Shown: positions 22,776 to 34,696, counted from the first letter of the stretch. The stretch: 64,000 nucleotides of DNA from Ligula intestinalis (GCA_036362985.1 JAYGXS010000003.1:74427373-74491372), one strand, 5' to 3'. Translations and numbers: made by a program. The notes: generated by a model not told the origin, from the sequence alone.

Positions 22776-23184
22776 ATCGGACTCACATTAATTTCCCCCA
22801 TACGCGGAAGCATGCTGCCTGGTAATCAATCCTACAAACCCACCTGAGTACTAATATTTAACTGAAGTTTTACTTACCATTTCCAGTTGCGTTTTATGTG
22901 ATATATCACCCACCGTGTATGCATGCAACCTAAAGAAGAAATCCCCGCCTGCTACATCAAAGTCGCGAACGCAGCAGTGGGAAAATTTGACGCCACACAT
23001 TTTAGCTAGGGCAAAGGTTCCTCGTAAGCAACAGCGTAGTTTATTATGCGTAAGTAACTACTTATTTAGTTGTAGTTCATTATTTAGTTTAGTCATTGGT
23101 TTATCAGTTTATTTTTTAGTTTACTTAGTTATTTTATAGTTATCTACGATGTTGCTGATTAACTAATCGTTAATCAATGGTTAA
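22776..23184. other. No gene seen; TTTAGT-rich stretch
   Basis: 23,060-23,140 is a loose TTTAGTTTA-like simple repeat. Confidence 0.4.
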
Positions 23185-23595
23185 TTCGACCTGGATGTGA
23201 TTAAGCCTCCCGCTCTCCAGGTTGGTGGAAGGCTCGCTTAGCGTAGATAGTTGGCTTCAATGAAACCTTCTCCGTGCTCTTTCGCAACTTCGAATCCTAC
23301 CGAGGCCGTCGAGGTTTTGGCAACTGTGTCAAATGGAGGATTCAAATATGCCAAAACTCAATTTAAAGAAAACTTGGGGCCCGAACCCCCACGACAGCGA
23401 AGGCGTTTGCACAATCAATGCTCTAGCATTGAGCTATGAGACTCTCCGTGCGCCGTGAAGTTAATCACACTTGGATCGATACTACCCGCCCAATTTACTG
23501 CTTGTATGGAATCCACCAGTACAGAACAGCAAGCTGACTGCCCAGGCAGGATTTCCTAAGCAGTCATCTAGAATCCGCCAAAATGACTACTAGAC
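23185..23595. repeat. Pair of convergent SINE1 copies
   Basis: The plus copy (23,185-23,345) has GCTTAGCGTAGATAGTTGGC and CTTCGAATCCTACCGAGGCC. The minus copy (23,365-23,595) has TCTCATAGCTCAATGCTAGAG and the long 5' extension with GGCAGGATTTCCTAAGCAGT on the plus strand. They meet tail to tail. Confidence 0.65.
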
Positions 23596-24375
23596 TCACC
23601 TTATTCTTAGGGGGTTTGGCAAACTTGCTTGATTTATTTCCCTGGTAATAAAATTTACTTACTAGTTGTCTTGTTGTCCGTGGAGTTCAAGATGTCTATT
23701 TCATCGACCATAACTTATAAGTGAACGTTAGCTAATTTTGGCATTCCAAAAAACAGTGCCAGTCGCGATAAACAAGCAACTGTGCGCTGGCCGATTTCAA
23801 GCTGAACCGCGGCGTAAAGATGGGCCGTTCTGTTTCCAGGTGCGCAAATAGCATAAGCTGTCGTGCTGTATTTTGGAAAACAGGAAGCAACCTTTTAAAA
23901 ACAGACGTAAATGGCCCCGGTGTTTTTTCTTCTGTAGCCGAATCCTCTGAATGCCAACACTGAGCAGAGCGGACTGTTTTTCACTAGGCTTCCACGTTAT
24001 TGAAACTCGCAGCACGGTTATCGCAGAAAATGGGGTTGGCTGCACAAATTAATTAACATTTGAACAAGAAATGATTCCAGGCGCGTCAGACCGGCCCTAC
24101 TACCGTCCCGGGAATTTCGGCTTATTACCGCCCTTGTCGTCTGCAATTACGCACGTAGTAGCTGTCAGATGTCCGAGCATGGATCAACGCTAATGACGTC
24201 ACCAACGTTTTTTGGTGTCCGTTTACGAGGAGAATGCAGTCGGTCGCAGCTCCCAGCTCCTTGTGCACTGTACTTATCAAACAAATGTGACGAGGGCATT
24301 GCGTCGGCTAGGCCCCTGGTTGGATCTGTAACGCAGAATTAGTTGGATACAACGGAAGACTATCGAACAAGTCTT
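23596..24375. other. No feature seen
   Basis: One 82-codon minus frame at 23,797-24,045 is not recognisable. Confidence 0.3.
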
Positions 24376-24730
24376 ACAGTACAGCTCAGAATCCGTGCAA
24401 CATACCGCAATTTGCGAAAGATTGATACTCACTCGCTAATCGGCATTAAGTAAGGTTATAATACTGATTACCCTGTGGCCTGTTATCAAGTCATTTCAGT
24501 CACTATAAGATACCGGCTTTTAAACATGCTGTAAAAAATGTCTACTTAAATAGTATGCATTTTTATCATGGATTTTGACTGCCTTTATAAATTTGAATAT
24601 ATTTTATTGAAAAATGTGCGAACAAATTATTTCTTGTACTCATTTGACAGCAACTTACGCCTTCTTTCAATTTCATGCAAAACGAAAGGGTATCTTGCGG
24701 TTTAAAAAAGTTGCTAAATTGCTGAATAAT
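24376..24730 (+). repeat. Single arm of fold-back family H
   Basis: It matches 48,693-49,060, with shared blocks TTTTGACTGCCTTTATAAATT, ATATTTTAT and a CGTNTTCTTTCAAT-like block. Only one arm is present. Confidence 0.55.
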
Positions 24731-26188
24731 GTTGAAGCCTACAGACTGCTACATCTGAATTCAAGGTTTACAAACTGCGCGCTGTGCAGATCCGGTTTGA
24801 AAAAAAGTACGTTTTTGTTTGAAAAAGCAGTCACATAATTCTCATGAAACGTTGCAATAGATGTGAATAATGCTTTATACATTATAGCCATGCTTAAGAG
24901 TTAATTCGGTATGTATCTCTGAAACAGGACCCTGGTAAAAGGGCCGTTGTTTAAATGCCGTTATCACCGGAGACATTCGTTGTCCGCCGGCCAAGTTATC
25001 AGCATCTGATCGATCAGGAAATCCATTCTGTCGAAAAATAAGTCTTTACATTTTCAGCTCGCCTTCACTGCCAAAGGCTTATCGAACACTTTTCGCCCTT
25101 TCTGTCAAATTACGCTCAAGTTACGAAACATGCGAAAAATTTATTTATAGTGTCTGGTTTACGTCTTCTTACCACAGACGCTCTTTCTGAAACTGCAGTC
25201 ATGCATTATATTTATTCAGTAGAATATGTTTGTCAATATGCTTTCATAAAGAAAAATGTACATGAGAAAGCTTAATACAGTTATTTGTAGGGAGCAGAAT
25301 GTCACGTCTGATCTACATGATACTACACCGGTTCCCGAAGGAGCTTTCCCCTGTTTTCCTGTCAAAAGGTTGTTTAGTAGTCTTCTATATTTTTTTCATA
25401 AATTTTCAATGCCTTCTTTAATCAGATTAAATGGCTCAAAAACAATGAACGGCTGTGATATATCTTTTTGCACACCCCCTCTGGTTTATGGACGTTATTC
25501 AAATAAATAAGTGTTGTGAACATTAAAATTCTTTCCTACGGAGGCTCGTGTGAACTAGCTTCAAGCCATTAACGTAACATATAGTTTCGAAATTCCAATG
25601 ATAAATGAGAGCACAAGTCGTTTTTCACAGTAAAGGGGCATTTGTAGGCTTTTTAAAGAGCGCAGTAAGACGTTATTTCAAGAAGAAGCTTTCCCGAAAG
25701 TGCTCTGGCTACGTTAGGTGACCTTAAGGCAAACAACTTACGTGCATCATCCACTTTTAGTTCGAGTGCATTTATGCAAGCAGTACAAAGAAATAAGGAC
25801 GCATCGTCTAAGAGGTGGCTTATGTTCGAGCTCGATTAGCACTCACTTGAAAAGAGGCTAAGTTAGAGGCGAACAAATTGCCCTGTAGAAACTAATTTGA
25901 AATTATGTCCCTGCTCATAATGTCACCCAGGGCCTTTAGAGTTTCTCATGCGTGTCAAATAGACAGGCAGTACTTTTCCGCGAGCTGCTAAGGAGTATAG
26001 GTACTGCGCATATAGAAAAATCGATATCGATAAATTCCCCAGCTCACAGGCGCCGTTGTGGTTGTTCGACAGCCGCACGCCCTCGTGAATTCGGGGTATC
26101 GGCTGTTTTTATATAGACTCACAGCACACATATTGCGACTGCATGACCGTCTCATTACCCATTATACGACACACGACCTATCGTTACT
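24731..26188. other. No feature seen
   Basis: Unrecognised intergenic DNA with short open frames only. Confidence 0.35.
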
Positions 26189-26694
26189 GTTGTAACGGTG
26201 ACATCTGTCGTGTGTCACCGTCGAATTACGCCATTGGGACTGCCCAAGAAAGAACACAATAGTAAAGGCATCACTTTGGAATCCACCCGGAGGAGGGTTT
26301 ATTGTGATTGCCGCTGGTTGATCTCCAACGCGTTCTTTGTCCAGCCTCGGGGGCAAGCCCCGACATTGGGAGCGGACTAGCGTGTTCTCGCTATCCGGTG
26401 TGTGATGCAACTCTATCTGTTTGAGAGGTGGCAGTGGCTTATAAGGGACTGTCATGCGCGTGGGTCTGTGGCATCTTGGGTCGCTTGGTATAAGGTCACG
26501 CGACCAGTTGGCCCTCGGGGAGCTGCGACCACTTAAGTACGCGCTTGCACGCTCGTACGTACGTATCCTGTCCAGTGGTTAAGTTTATCGCGGGTAAGCG
26601 GTCAGAGCAAAGAAATAAAGACATTTTGGTAGGCTCGGCGCCTCAGGAAAGCCTCAAATGTTGCTAGCATTTGGTCAGACTAAACTCCTAACAG
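26189..26694 (+). repeat. Solo-LTR-like repeat, copy 1
   Basis: It starts TGTTGTAACGGTGACATCTG and ends ACTCCTAACA, giving TG...CA termini. Inside are GGCTTATAAGGG (possible TATA) and GAAATAAAGACA (possible poly(A) signal) in the LTR order. It is flanked by GTTAC and GTCAC, a possible 5-bp target duplication with one mismatch. It aligns along its length with 30,881-31,456. Confidence 0.55.
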
Positions 26695-27221
26695 TCACCG
26701 CTTTATTTACCTCGCACTACTAATCCCATCCATTTAGCTATTGCTAGGCACATGAGAAATAGTCCTACGATATTTTAGACAGTGATGATCACGTGGTTCG
26801 ACCCTTACGATGTCGAGAAGCCCGATTTCCTTGAGGGCTCAGCTGCTGTTTGATTGTGGTTCGTAGGACTACATCTTGACGCAATATGTTCTGCAATGGA
26901 AAGTGATATAGGCGTCTTTTGTACTGAACTCAGAACCTAACGCAAGACAGTTGGCAAATTTAAAGGCTTTAGCCACTGATTTTTAATAACTCCGACAACC
27001 TCAGGCATTAAGCACTTAATGAATTTCATTGATACACTTGCTACAAAACTTTCAAGGTTAAAATATACAGGAATCTCTGGGATAGTAACATTTAAGTCGA
27101 GTTCTCCCTGTGAAAGTCTACTGGTTTCAATGCAGAGGTCTAGACAAACCTAGTGGAAACCTTGATCTTTACCGATTTTTTAATCAAACCATGTAAATTG
27201 ATAACCTTTCGCTCTGCTTCT
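26695..27221. other. No feature seen
   Basis: Spacer with no open frame of note. Confidence 0.3.
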
Positions 27222-27440
27222 TTCATATACCCCCATAATCCCAGCATTTTGGCCTGCAAAAACGGTAGTTATAGAGTTTTGGCGGTAGGCGAAATAGGAT
27301 AGGCAGCGAAGGACATTTTTAGAATCAAGCGTAAAGGGAAAAATGTAGTCGAAGTTGCTTCCCACGGCCGCTGGGAGTAGGTTGTTACGTATGTAAATTG
27401 AAGGTGTGCGCGGCTCTCCGCGCCGCGGACTATAATAATC
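27222..27440 (+). repeat. Half of fold-back element F
   Basis: CATATACCCCCATAATCCCA through GAAGGTGTGCGCGGC matches one half of the elements at 40.3 and 44.6 kb and the segment 28,163-28,400 inside the left inverted arm. Confidence 0.6.
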
Positions 27441-27550
27441 TAACTCCAGAGCTGTAAGTTGGACCACAGGTAAGAAGACGTACACGACCTCCTAATCACC
27501 CTTTCAATTTTTCCAGAAATTCAAGAAACCTTCAGTTTGATAATCGGGCT

Positions 27551-28712
27551 GTGTCCGAAGGGATATCTGGCGACAATCACGACATTTGGGTCTGTGTCCA
27601 GACGGATTGAGCTCAGCATGCTAACTGAGGCTACTCTACTAACGCGGGAATATCACTGGGCAGATTGAGGTCAAACCATTGTGGATTGAGGGCAGGACAG
27701 AGGATGCACGGTAGGTACCTTCACTATCGTCAGATTGCGCCTGGCCCCCGCGGCACGGCCGAGAACTGCCTTCGCGCGAGGTCCTATGCGCGGAGTGACC
27801 TCGTCTATAGTGTCACGAGTGAGGAGGGATTTGGACCGCAGAAACACTACAAATTCTCACTTGATGTTGTGCTGCTGGTTATCGTGCATTATAATCAAAC
27901 GATATTTTAATGATGCCAGGAAGCCGAATTTATCTTAACTTTTCTCCGGCCATACGCATAAACTACTCTCGATTAAATTTGATATTTAAGTAGTAGGCAT
28001 GTCGCCCCTGATTTATTCTGTCCATAAAAATTAAAATATATGTGACAGAAAATGGACTTACATGCAGCCTTGCTTGCACTCTTATTGTTGGAAATTAGAT
28101 CTTCCTATCAGACAGCTGTAGCAAAAGAAGTCATTCATTTTCAAAAACTTCTGGCAAAAGTAGCTTATGTAGCCTCACTCATATACCCCTAGTCCCAGCA
28201 TTTTGTCCTGCAAAAACGGTGGTTATAGAGTTTTGTAAGGTAGGGAATTAGGATAGGCATAGAAGGAAATTTTTAGAGGTAGATGTAAAGGGAAAAAATT
28301 AATCGAAGTTGCTTCCCGCGGTCGCTGGGAGTAAGTTGTTCTGCATGTAAGTTGAAGGTGTGCGTGGCCCACTGGGCAAATCCCCTGGGCAACCAAAGGT
28401 CAAATTACTGCATTCTTTTCCAAACATTTCAAAGGGAGAGAATACTGGCAAATGTTTAAAAATGCCTGTGAACGATAGATGCCGCCATCGTCCGGCTGCT
28501 GCGCTCTGATGAAACAATGACAGTGTGGTCAACACAAGCGAACATCCGTGTCCCAGGAAGCAATTGAGAAGAAGACTCGATCGCTGGGACAATATGTTTA
28601 TTCACCTGACGTTTCGATATCCGTCGCGAATTCGTCATCAGAGATATGAGTAGCAGAAACAGGTTAAGCATGCATAGAAGTTTGCAGTATTCATAGGACA
28701 CAGTCATTACTG
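27551..28712 (+). repeat. Left arm of the 1.16-kb inverted repeat
   Basis: Its reverse complement matches 31,457-32,619 almost base for base; translated test frames differ at about one residue in 70-100. The outer edge is GTGTCCGAAGGGATATCTGG. The inner edge falls about 24 bp past the PLE stop codon. The arm contains a repeat R segment, a half fold-back element F (28,163-28,400) and, at its inner end, the PLE terminal repeat with a hammerhead-like core. Confidence 0.9.
28611..28641 (-). ncRNA. Hammerhead-ribozyme-like core, PLE family A (copy A1)
   Basis: On the minus strand CTGATGA, an imperfect 7-bp hairpin stem, then GAAAC, 31 nt in total. An AATAAAC follows 8 nt later. A TATGAATA lies about 50 nt upstream at the place of the TATAAATA in copy A2. 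Stems I and III were not resolved. Confidence 0.5.
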
Positions 28713-28735
28713 CAAGCATACAGCGACAATTAACG

Positions 28736-30835
28736 TTAATTGCCTTCTTGTGCGTGGACTGCTTGGCTGACGGCACGCGGGCTCTGACCTGTTGAACTTT
28801 CGTCACGGGCAGCGAGCTCGGGCATGATGATTGCTCGGCCGTCTGGCTCCCCGGTGTTGGCATACGATGAGGCGGTGGCCTGCCCGTTCCTCCAATGACA
28901 GCTTACTTTGTCCAAATTGAATCTCAGGATTTAATATGGATTGGGCAAATCATTGCACTTGTTTATGGATTGGGGGCCCGTGAACCATGACTCAAGTAGT
29001 TCTCGGCTCACCCTATGGTCACCTCTTGCGAGAATTTCGGCCTCATCAAATTTGAAGGTGTGGCCGGGTCTCGTCAAATGAGCCGAAACTTGAGAATTGG
29101 CATCATTTCGACGCACTGCTGCCGCGTGTTCGGCAATTCGCGGCCTGAGAAGTCTGCCAGTTTCTCTGACATATTTGATTTGACCGCAATTGCACCAGAT
29201 CCTGTAGACGACCCCAGATGTTTCTTGTCGTGGCAGTGGGTCTTTCGGATTCATTATCTGACGCCTTATGGTTGCCTCCGGCCTGTATGCGACTCCAACT
29301 CCAAGTGGTGCGAGAAGGCGGCCGACTGCTTCCGATACGTTTTTGATGTACGGGATCGAACGTCAAACCTTAGGGTCCGTGCGCTTTTGTTGGCCAGCTC
29401 GTTTGCGCAAGCACCGGTTGACGAAGTTGCGCGGGTAGCCATTTTCTCTGAACACCCGTCGAAGGTATTCTACCTCAGCAACTTTGTCTTCTTCTACGCT
29501 GCAGTGCGTCTCAACACGCAGATAGAGTGCTTTTACGCAACTGCGTTTCTGGCTGGTTGGGTGGTTGCTGTTGTAATTCAAAACTTGCATCGTGTTTGTC
29601 GCTTTCCTGAATACTTTAGTCTTAAGACCACCACAATCTTTGCGATAGACGAGGACATCAAGAGAGGCCAGCTGGTCGTTCTCTTCTTCCTTCATCGTAA
29701 ATTGGATGTCCGGGAAGACGCTGTTGAGACTTTCCTTGAACGGCAGCACCTGATCCCGTTCGATGACGACAAAGGTGTCATCCACATACCGAGCCCAGAA
29801 TTTCGGTCTGTGGTGTTGGAAAACCAGCGACTCCAGCCGCTGCAGGACCGCCTCGGCTATGAGTCCCGAAATCGGTGAACCCATCGGTGTCCCTTTCACC
29901 TGCTCGTAGATTGTTCCGTCAAACGTGAAGTACGTCCTGAGACAGAACTTCAGGAGCTGTAGGATTTGTACGTGTCCAATGCGATTCTCCGTCTCATCGG
30001 ATTTATTTCGTAGGAGTAATTCGACGGTCTCGATTACCAGATCCTGAGATATCGAAGTAAAAAGGGACGTGACATCGAAGGAACCCATGATATCACTTGG
30101 CAAGAGACTTGCCCCTTTAAGTTTCTCAAAGAATAGTGTTGACGAGCAGACCGTGGTCTCCGAATCACCGGTCAGAAATTTGAGACGCCGAAACAGCTAC
30201 TTTGCTAGTCCGTACGTTGGAGTGCCTTTTAATGATACGATGGGTCGAAGAGGAGCGCCTTCCTTGTGCACTTTGGGGCGGCCATAGAAACCGGCCAAGG
30301 CTGTTTCTTGTGCCCTCGCCATGTGTCGGTCAGACAGCGTTATTGCACCCGAGTTCTCTAGAGCCAACAGGGTCGAATTGATTTCGCATGTCAGTTTTGT
30401 GATAGTATTGGTTTCACAAGGAACATAAAACTGACGATCCTCCAGCAAGTTTTTCGCCTTCTGAAGGTAGGTGGTTCTGTCCAATATGACCGTAGAACGT
30501 CCCTTGTCGGCTGGCACGATGACGATGTCCCGATCGGCCTTGAGTGCTCTTAATGCAACACGTTCGACCTTGGGGAGCACTTCCCGCGGTTGATGAGCCA
30601 TCAGGAGGGATGATACCTGGTGTCGGATAAGGTTCTCCGTCTCCCCCGTTGCTTTTGTCTGGTTGATGACTGATTCTACGGCTGCAATCATGTTAGCAAG
30701 TTTAGCGTCAGCCGTGTTGAATGAGGCTTCGTGATGTAGAACCTGTCTTTGTTCCTTCGGCAGTTCTTTTGACAACAGGTTGAAATGTGCGTCACATAAT
30801 GTTGTAACATCCAGGGGAACAATCTCACTTGCATC
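28736..30835 (-). pseudogene. Penelope-like element RT + GIY-YIG endonuclease, near-intact (family A)
   Basis: One continuous minus-strand frame of about 700 codons, broken only by three nonsense codons: TAG at 30,197-30,199 (a Trp in the relative at 1.5 kb), TGA at 29,363-29,365, and TAA at 28,931-28,933 (Ser in the relative at 39.4 kb). No frameshift was seen. In order: N-terminal block HHEASFNTADAKL; PADKGRSTVIL; FYGRPKVHKEGAPLRPIVSL; motif A FDVTSLFTSI; motif B KGTPMGSPISGLIAE; motif C YVDDTFVVIE with both catalytic Asp present; thumb region; then the GIY-YIG endonuclease with GVVYRIWCNCG, YVRETGRLLRPRIAEH and ESWFTGPQSINKC. The YIG glycine is Arg here. PLEs copy their RNA onto target DNA using this RT-endonuclease pair. 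The 5' end is cut near 30,860 by an LTR-like insertion, so the true N-terminus is missing. Confidence 0.9.
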
Positions 30836-30880
30836 TCACCTTCGTCGCCACTGTTATAACGACGAGTTCGGCGTCATTAT

Positions 30881-31456
30881 TGTTGGTAACGATGACATCT
30901 GACGTGTGTCACCGTTGAATTACGCCCTTTGGAATCCCCAAGGAAGAACACAATAAGAAGGGCATAATTCTGGACTCAACCGGATGAGGGTTTATTGTGT
31001 ACAAAACCCGGAGGACCTGACTCGCTGGGTTGTTGCCTCGCTGAGGTTGCATCTTCAGCGTCCTCGCTATCCGGTGTGGCTGCAACCTCGCTGTGTCCCG
31101 CCTCGGGGTAAACCCGGCATTGGGAGCGGACTGGTGTGACCACGCCTCCGCGGTTGCAAGCCTCTCTGTCAAGGGTGGCAGTGGCTTATAAGAGATTGTC
31201 TGCGCGCATTTCTTGTGCCCTGGTTGGCCGCCTTGGGATGACGTCACGCGACCAATTGACACTGGGGCTTTTTGTGGGCCCATGTGCGATCCTGCGTGCG
31301 TGCGCACGTTCGCGCGTGTGGTCTAAGGTCATCCTGCGTAGAAAGCAATCGCCTGTTATGAGGTCTGAGCTAAGGAACAAGGACATTGTTGACTAAGCTC
31401 GACGCCTTAGGAAAGCCTCCAAATGCTGCTAGCATTTGGTTCGGCTTACATCCTAA
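30881..31456 (+). repeat. Solo-LTR-like repeat, copy 2, at the PLE 5' end
   Basis: It begins TGTTGGTAACGATGACATCT and ends ACATCCTAACA. A possible TATA box (GGCTTATAAGAG) is near 31,185. The poly(A) signal of copy 1 is degraded here (GGAACAAGGACA). It lies exactly between the truncated PLE reading frame and the right inverted arm. Flanks do not form a clear direct duplication. Confidence 0.55.
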
Positions 31457-32619
31457 CAGTAATGACTGTGTCCTATAAATACTGCAAACTTCTGTGCATG
31501 CTTAACCTGTTTCTGCTACTCATATCTCTGATGACGAATTCGCGACGGATATCGAAACGTCAGGCGAATAAACATATTGTCCCAGCGATCGAGTCTTCTT
31601 CTCAATTGCTTCCTGGGACACGGATGTTCGCTTGTGTTGACCACACTGTCATTGTTTCATCAGAGCGCAGCAGCCGGACGATGGCGGCATCTATCGTTCA
31701 CAGGCATTTTTAAACATTTGCCAGTATTCTCTCCCTTTGAAATGTTTGGAAAAGAATGCAGTAATTTGACCTTTGGTTGCCCAGGGGATTTGCCCAGTGG
31801 GCCACGCACACCTTCAACTTACATGCGGAACAACTTACTCCCAGCGACCGCGGGAAGCAACTTCGATTAATTTTTTTCCCTTTACATCTACCTCTAAAAA
31901 TTTCCTTCTATGCCTATCCTAATTCCCTACCTTACAAAACTCTATAACCACCGTTTTTGCAGGACAAAATGCTGGGACTAGGGGTATATGAGTGGAGCTA
32001 CATAAGCTACTTTTGCCAGAAGTTTTTGAAAATGAATGACTTCTTTTGCTACAGCTGTCTGATAGGAAGATCTAATTTCCAACAATAAGAGTGCAAGCAA
32101 GGCTGCATGTAAGTCCATTTTCTGTCACATATATTTTAATTTTTATGGACAGAATAAATCAGGGGCGACATGCCTACTACTTAAATATCAAATTTAATCG
32201 AGAGTAGTTTATGCGTATGGCCGGAGAAAAGTTAAGGTAAATTCGGCTTCCTGGCATCATTAAAATATCGTTTGATTATAATGCACGATAACCAGCAGCA
32301 CAACATCAAGTGAGAATTTGTAGTGTTTCTGCGGTCCAAATCCCTCCTCACTCGTGACACTATAGACGAGGTCACTCCGCGCATAGGACCTCGCGCGAAG
32401 GCAGTTCTCGGCCGTGCCGCGGAGGCCAGGCGCAATCTGACGATAGTGAAGGTACCTACCGTGCATCCTCTGTCCTGCCCTCAATCCACAATGGTTTGAC
32501 CTCAATCTGCCCAGTGATATTCCCGCGTTAGTAGAGTAGCCTCAGTTAGCATGCTGAGCTCAATCCGTCTGGACACAGACCCAAATGTCGTGATTGTCGC
32601 CAGATATCCCTTCGGACAC
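31457..32619 (-). repeat. Right arm of the 1.16-kb inverted repeat
   Basis: Reverse complement of 27,551-28,712, beginning CAGTAATGACTGTGTCC and ending CCCTTCGGACAC. One base longer than the left arm. Confidence 0.9.
31528..31558 (+). ncRNA. Hammerhead-ribozyme-like core, PLE family A (copy A2)
   Basis: CTGATGA at 31,528 and GAAAC at 31,554 flank a hairpin (GAATTC / GGATAT, imperfect). CCTATAAATAC lies about 55 bp upstream and GAATAAAC 9 bp downstream. Mirror copy of A1. Confidence 0.5.
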
Positions 32620-32639
32620 TGACCTGCTCGTGTGCAGAC

Positions 32640-32810
32640 CTGCCCTCATCCGAGTCAAGTCTCCTCCTACCTTTTCTTCAACCCATTTGTACAGAATAGA
32701 CTCTTCTTACCACTCTGGCCTTCCCAAGACTTCTCTCCTCACCTACGAAACCGGGTATGGAAGATCGCAGCCGTTAGGGTTGAACTTATTAGCCTTAATA
32801 TTAAGCTGAT
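32640..32810 (+). repeat. Dispersed repeat X
   Basis: It matches the units at 2.9-3.5 and 5.0 kb (GAAACCGGGTATGGAAGATC, then GCAGCCGTTAGGGTT). Confidence 0.6.
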
Positions 32811-33288
32811 ATAGTCCCTTCTAAAAGGAAAGAAGTTTACGATTTTCCGTTGACATTTCATATATACCACGGGATGTGCGCTCGCTGATCAGGTCCTTTG
32901 AAATACTCGTTCCGTTGCGTCTTGGGACCAAATACAGTATGGCGAGTGCAGCATGCAAAACCGTCAACTTTACATGAAAACCCTTGTAACTCACAGAGCA
33001 TCCAACCCACTGACCTGTAAGTTATGCGCTGCGTTAAAGGAACAATACATCCTAAAGGAAAGCATAATTTGATTGATAAAGTACCCTTTATTTTGTGAGC
33101 ATTCATTTGCTTTATTAAAAACGGTCAAATCGGAAAAGTGGCTGTACAGCAGGCGTTATATAACTGTCACCAGTGTAGAAAAAATTCTTAAAAGTAATAA
33201 TTAGGTAACAAACTACTGTTTTGTTGATTATTATTTATGGTTTAAAATGGCAGTAAGGGGGAAGGGCACAGAGACAACCGAGTTGTGA
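32811..33288. other. No gene seen
   Basis: At 32,936-32,965 (ACAGTATGGCGAGTGCAGCA) there is a short match to the terminus of fold-back family H. Confidence 0.35.
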
Positions 33289-34130
33289 ATGGTGGTTTGG
33301 TTTATACAATTATTTAGAACAAACACAAACTTCTGTTCCATTGAAATATGTTTCCTCGGCTTGACCCAGTTTCTCTTAATTAACGCAAAGAGAATTTCAA
33401 TGGGATTAAGATTCAGAGAGTTTGGAGGAATAAAAATGTTTCGCAGGCGGAAAGACCGGCTGTCGTCTAAAAAGCGCGATTTTAGCTGAAAGGTAAATAA
33501 TTAGCGTACCTTCTTTGATACGCGAGCAGGAGCGTTAACGTGCAGCATGATAATGTCCAGCTGACGTCGGTGAATGCCTTTGTAACCAAAGGCACCGTTT
33601 ACTATGTCGACGAAGACCTTGCTGTTTATGGTAACTTTTTTCGACCGTCATACGACCGCCTGTTCCGACTTTAGAAGCTTGCCTAAATGCTCTTTAGTTA
33701 TGAAAGCCTGCGGCTAACATATTCCTAGGTAAATAGAAAATGTTCATTGATTCGTTTCCTACTTAAAAATGGCTTCATCATAGCCAACTGCTAGTGAAGG
33801 CCGCATTCATCCATTCTTTCTGTAAGTATGTAACTAGAGAGCATTCAAAATGTTCCCTTCAAATAACCCTTACAGACCTATAATATTGCCTTTTAAGTAA
33901 TTGAGGAATATAAAAGTCATCCTGTTTCGTTGTGGACCGTTTTTGCTTACAAATCTTACGTCTTGGCACTGCCCCTGTGTTTAATAGTGCTCGACAGTGT
34001 GTCCTGGCTAGTACCAAGCATATTAACTAAGGACTTACGTGACAGCCCTTCAGCTGCTAATTTTCGTATGCGCACGAAGTCAGCGTGAGACAGGAAATGC
34101 TTCGACATCTGAACACTGCACGGCACGGCA
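33289..34130 (-). pseudogene. Tc1/mariner-like transposase, heavily degraded
   Basis: On the minus strand, starting near 34,110, the frame encodes LAAEGLSRKSLVNMLGTSQ (helix-turn-helix region of Tc1-type transposases). Near 33,440-33,370 it shows PPNSLNLNPIEILF, the decayed third catalytic block. Many stops and frameshifts lie between. It resembles the copy at 19.9-20.9 kb. Confidence 0.65.
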
Positions 34131-34696
34131 CGACACGGACAAGCGAAAGCATGTCACGCCTTTCACTTTATATATGTCAAGTGTATGGTCCTGGTTCTCG
34201 GTAAAATAAAACAAATTGTGTCATGCAAATTCATTTCTGCATCTTGTGGAATAAAACTTCTCACATTAGCAATAAACAGTTTGGAAACCCGGAATTGTTC
34301 CTTTGTTCTGAAAATGAATAAAATTCCTTAAAATTGACTTTACTTGCACTTGAGCCACTTCGGACTAAATTTTCTGGTTTTAGAAGAGACACGTTCTAAA
34401 GTGTTCTCACTTATTTTGGAATTCTTCCATAGCATAATACATATCAATAAAAAGCTTTGCTCTGTCGTACTTCAGAGCACAGGAAATTTCATCGATATCA
34501 GCCTACACACGATTTAGCCAAGAATGATTCCCATTACACTTAACTAAAAGTCTTTTGCAGGATCAAATCTACTCATTAGATCCAAATAACGTGACCAATT
34601 ATATGCTAAACTATCAAGTCAAATTTCGGGATGGCTTTTGCACGCATCACTCGCCATACTGTATCGAATCCTCGTAAGCAGTTGCAGGCAGGAGTA
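34131..34696. other. No gene seen
   Basis: AT-rich. An inverse match to the family H terminus (ACTCGCCATACTGTA) is at about 34,648-34,663. Confidence 0.35.

Noticed and set aside
29015..29878. 287-codon plus-strand frame, the second longest in the window
   Set aside because: It is antisense to the PLE RT and endonuclease, whose catalytic motifs read on the minus strand.
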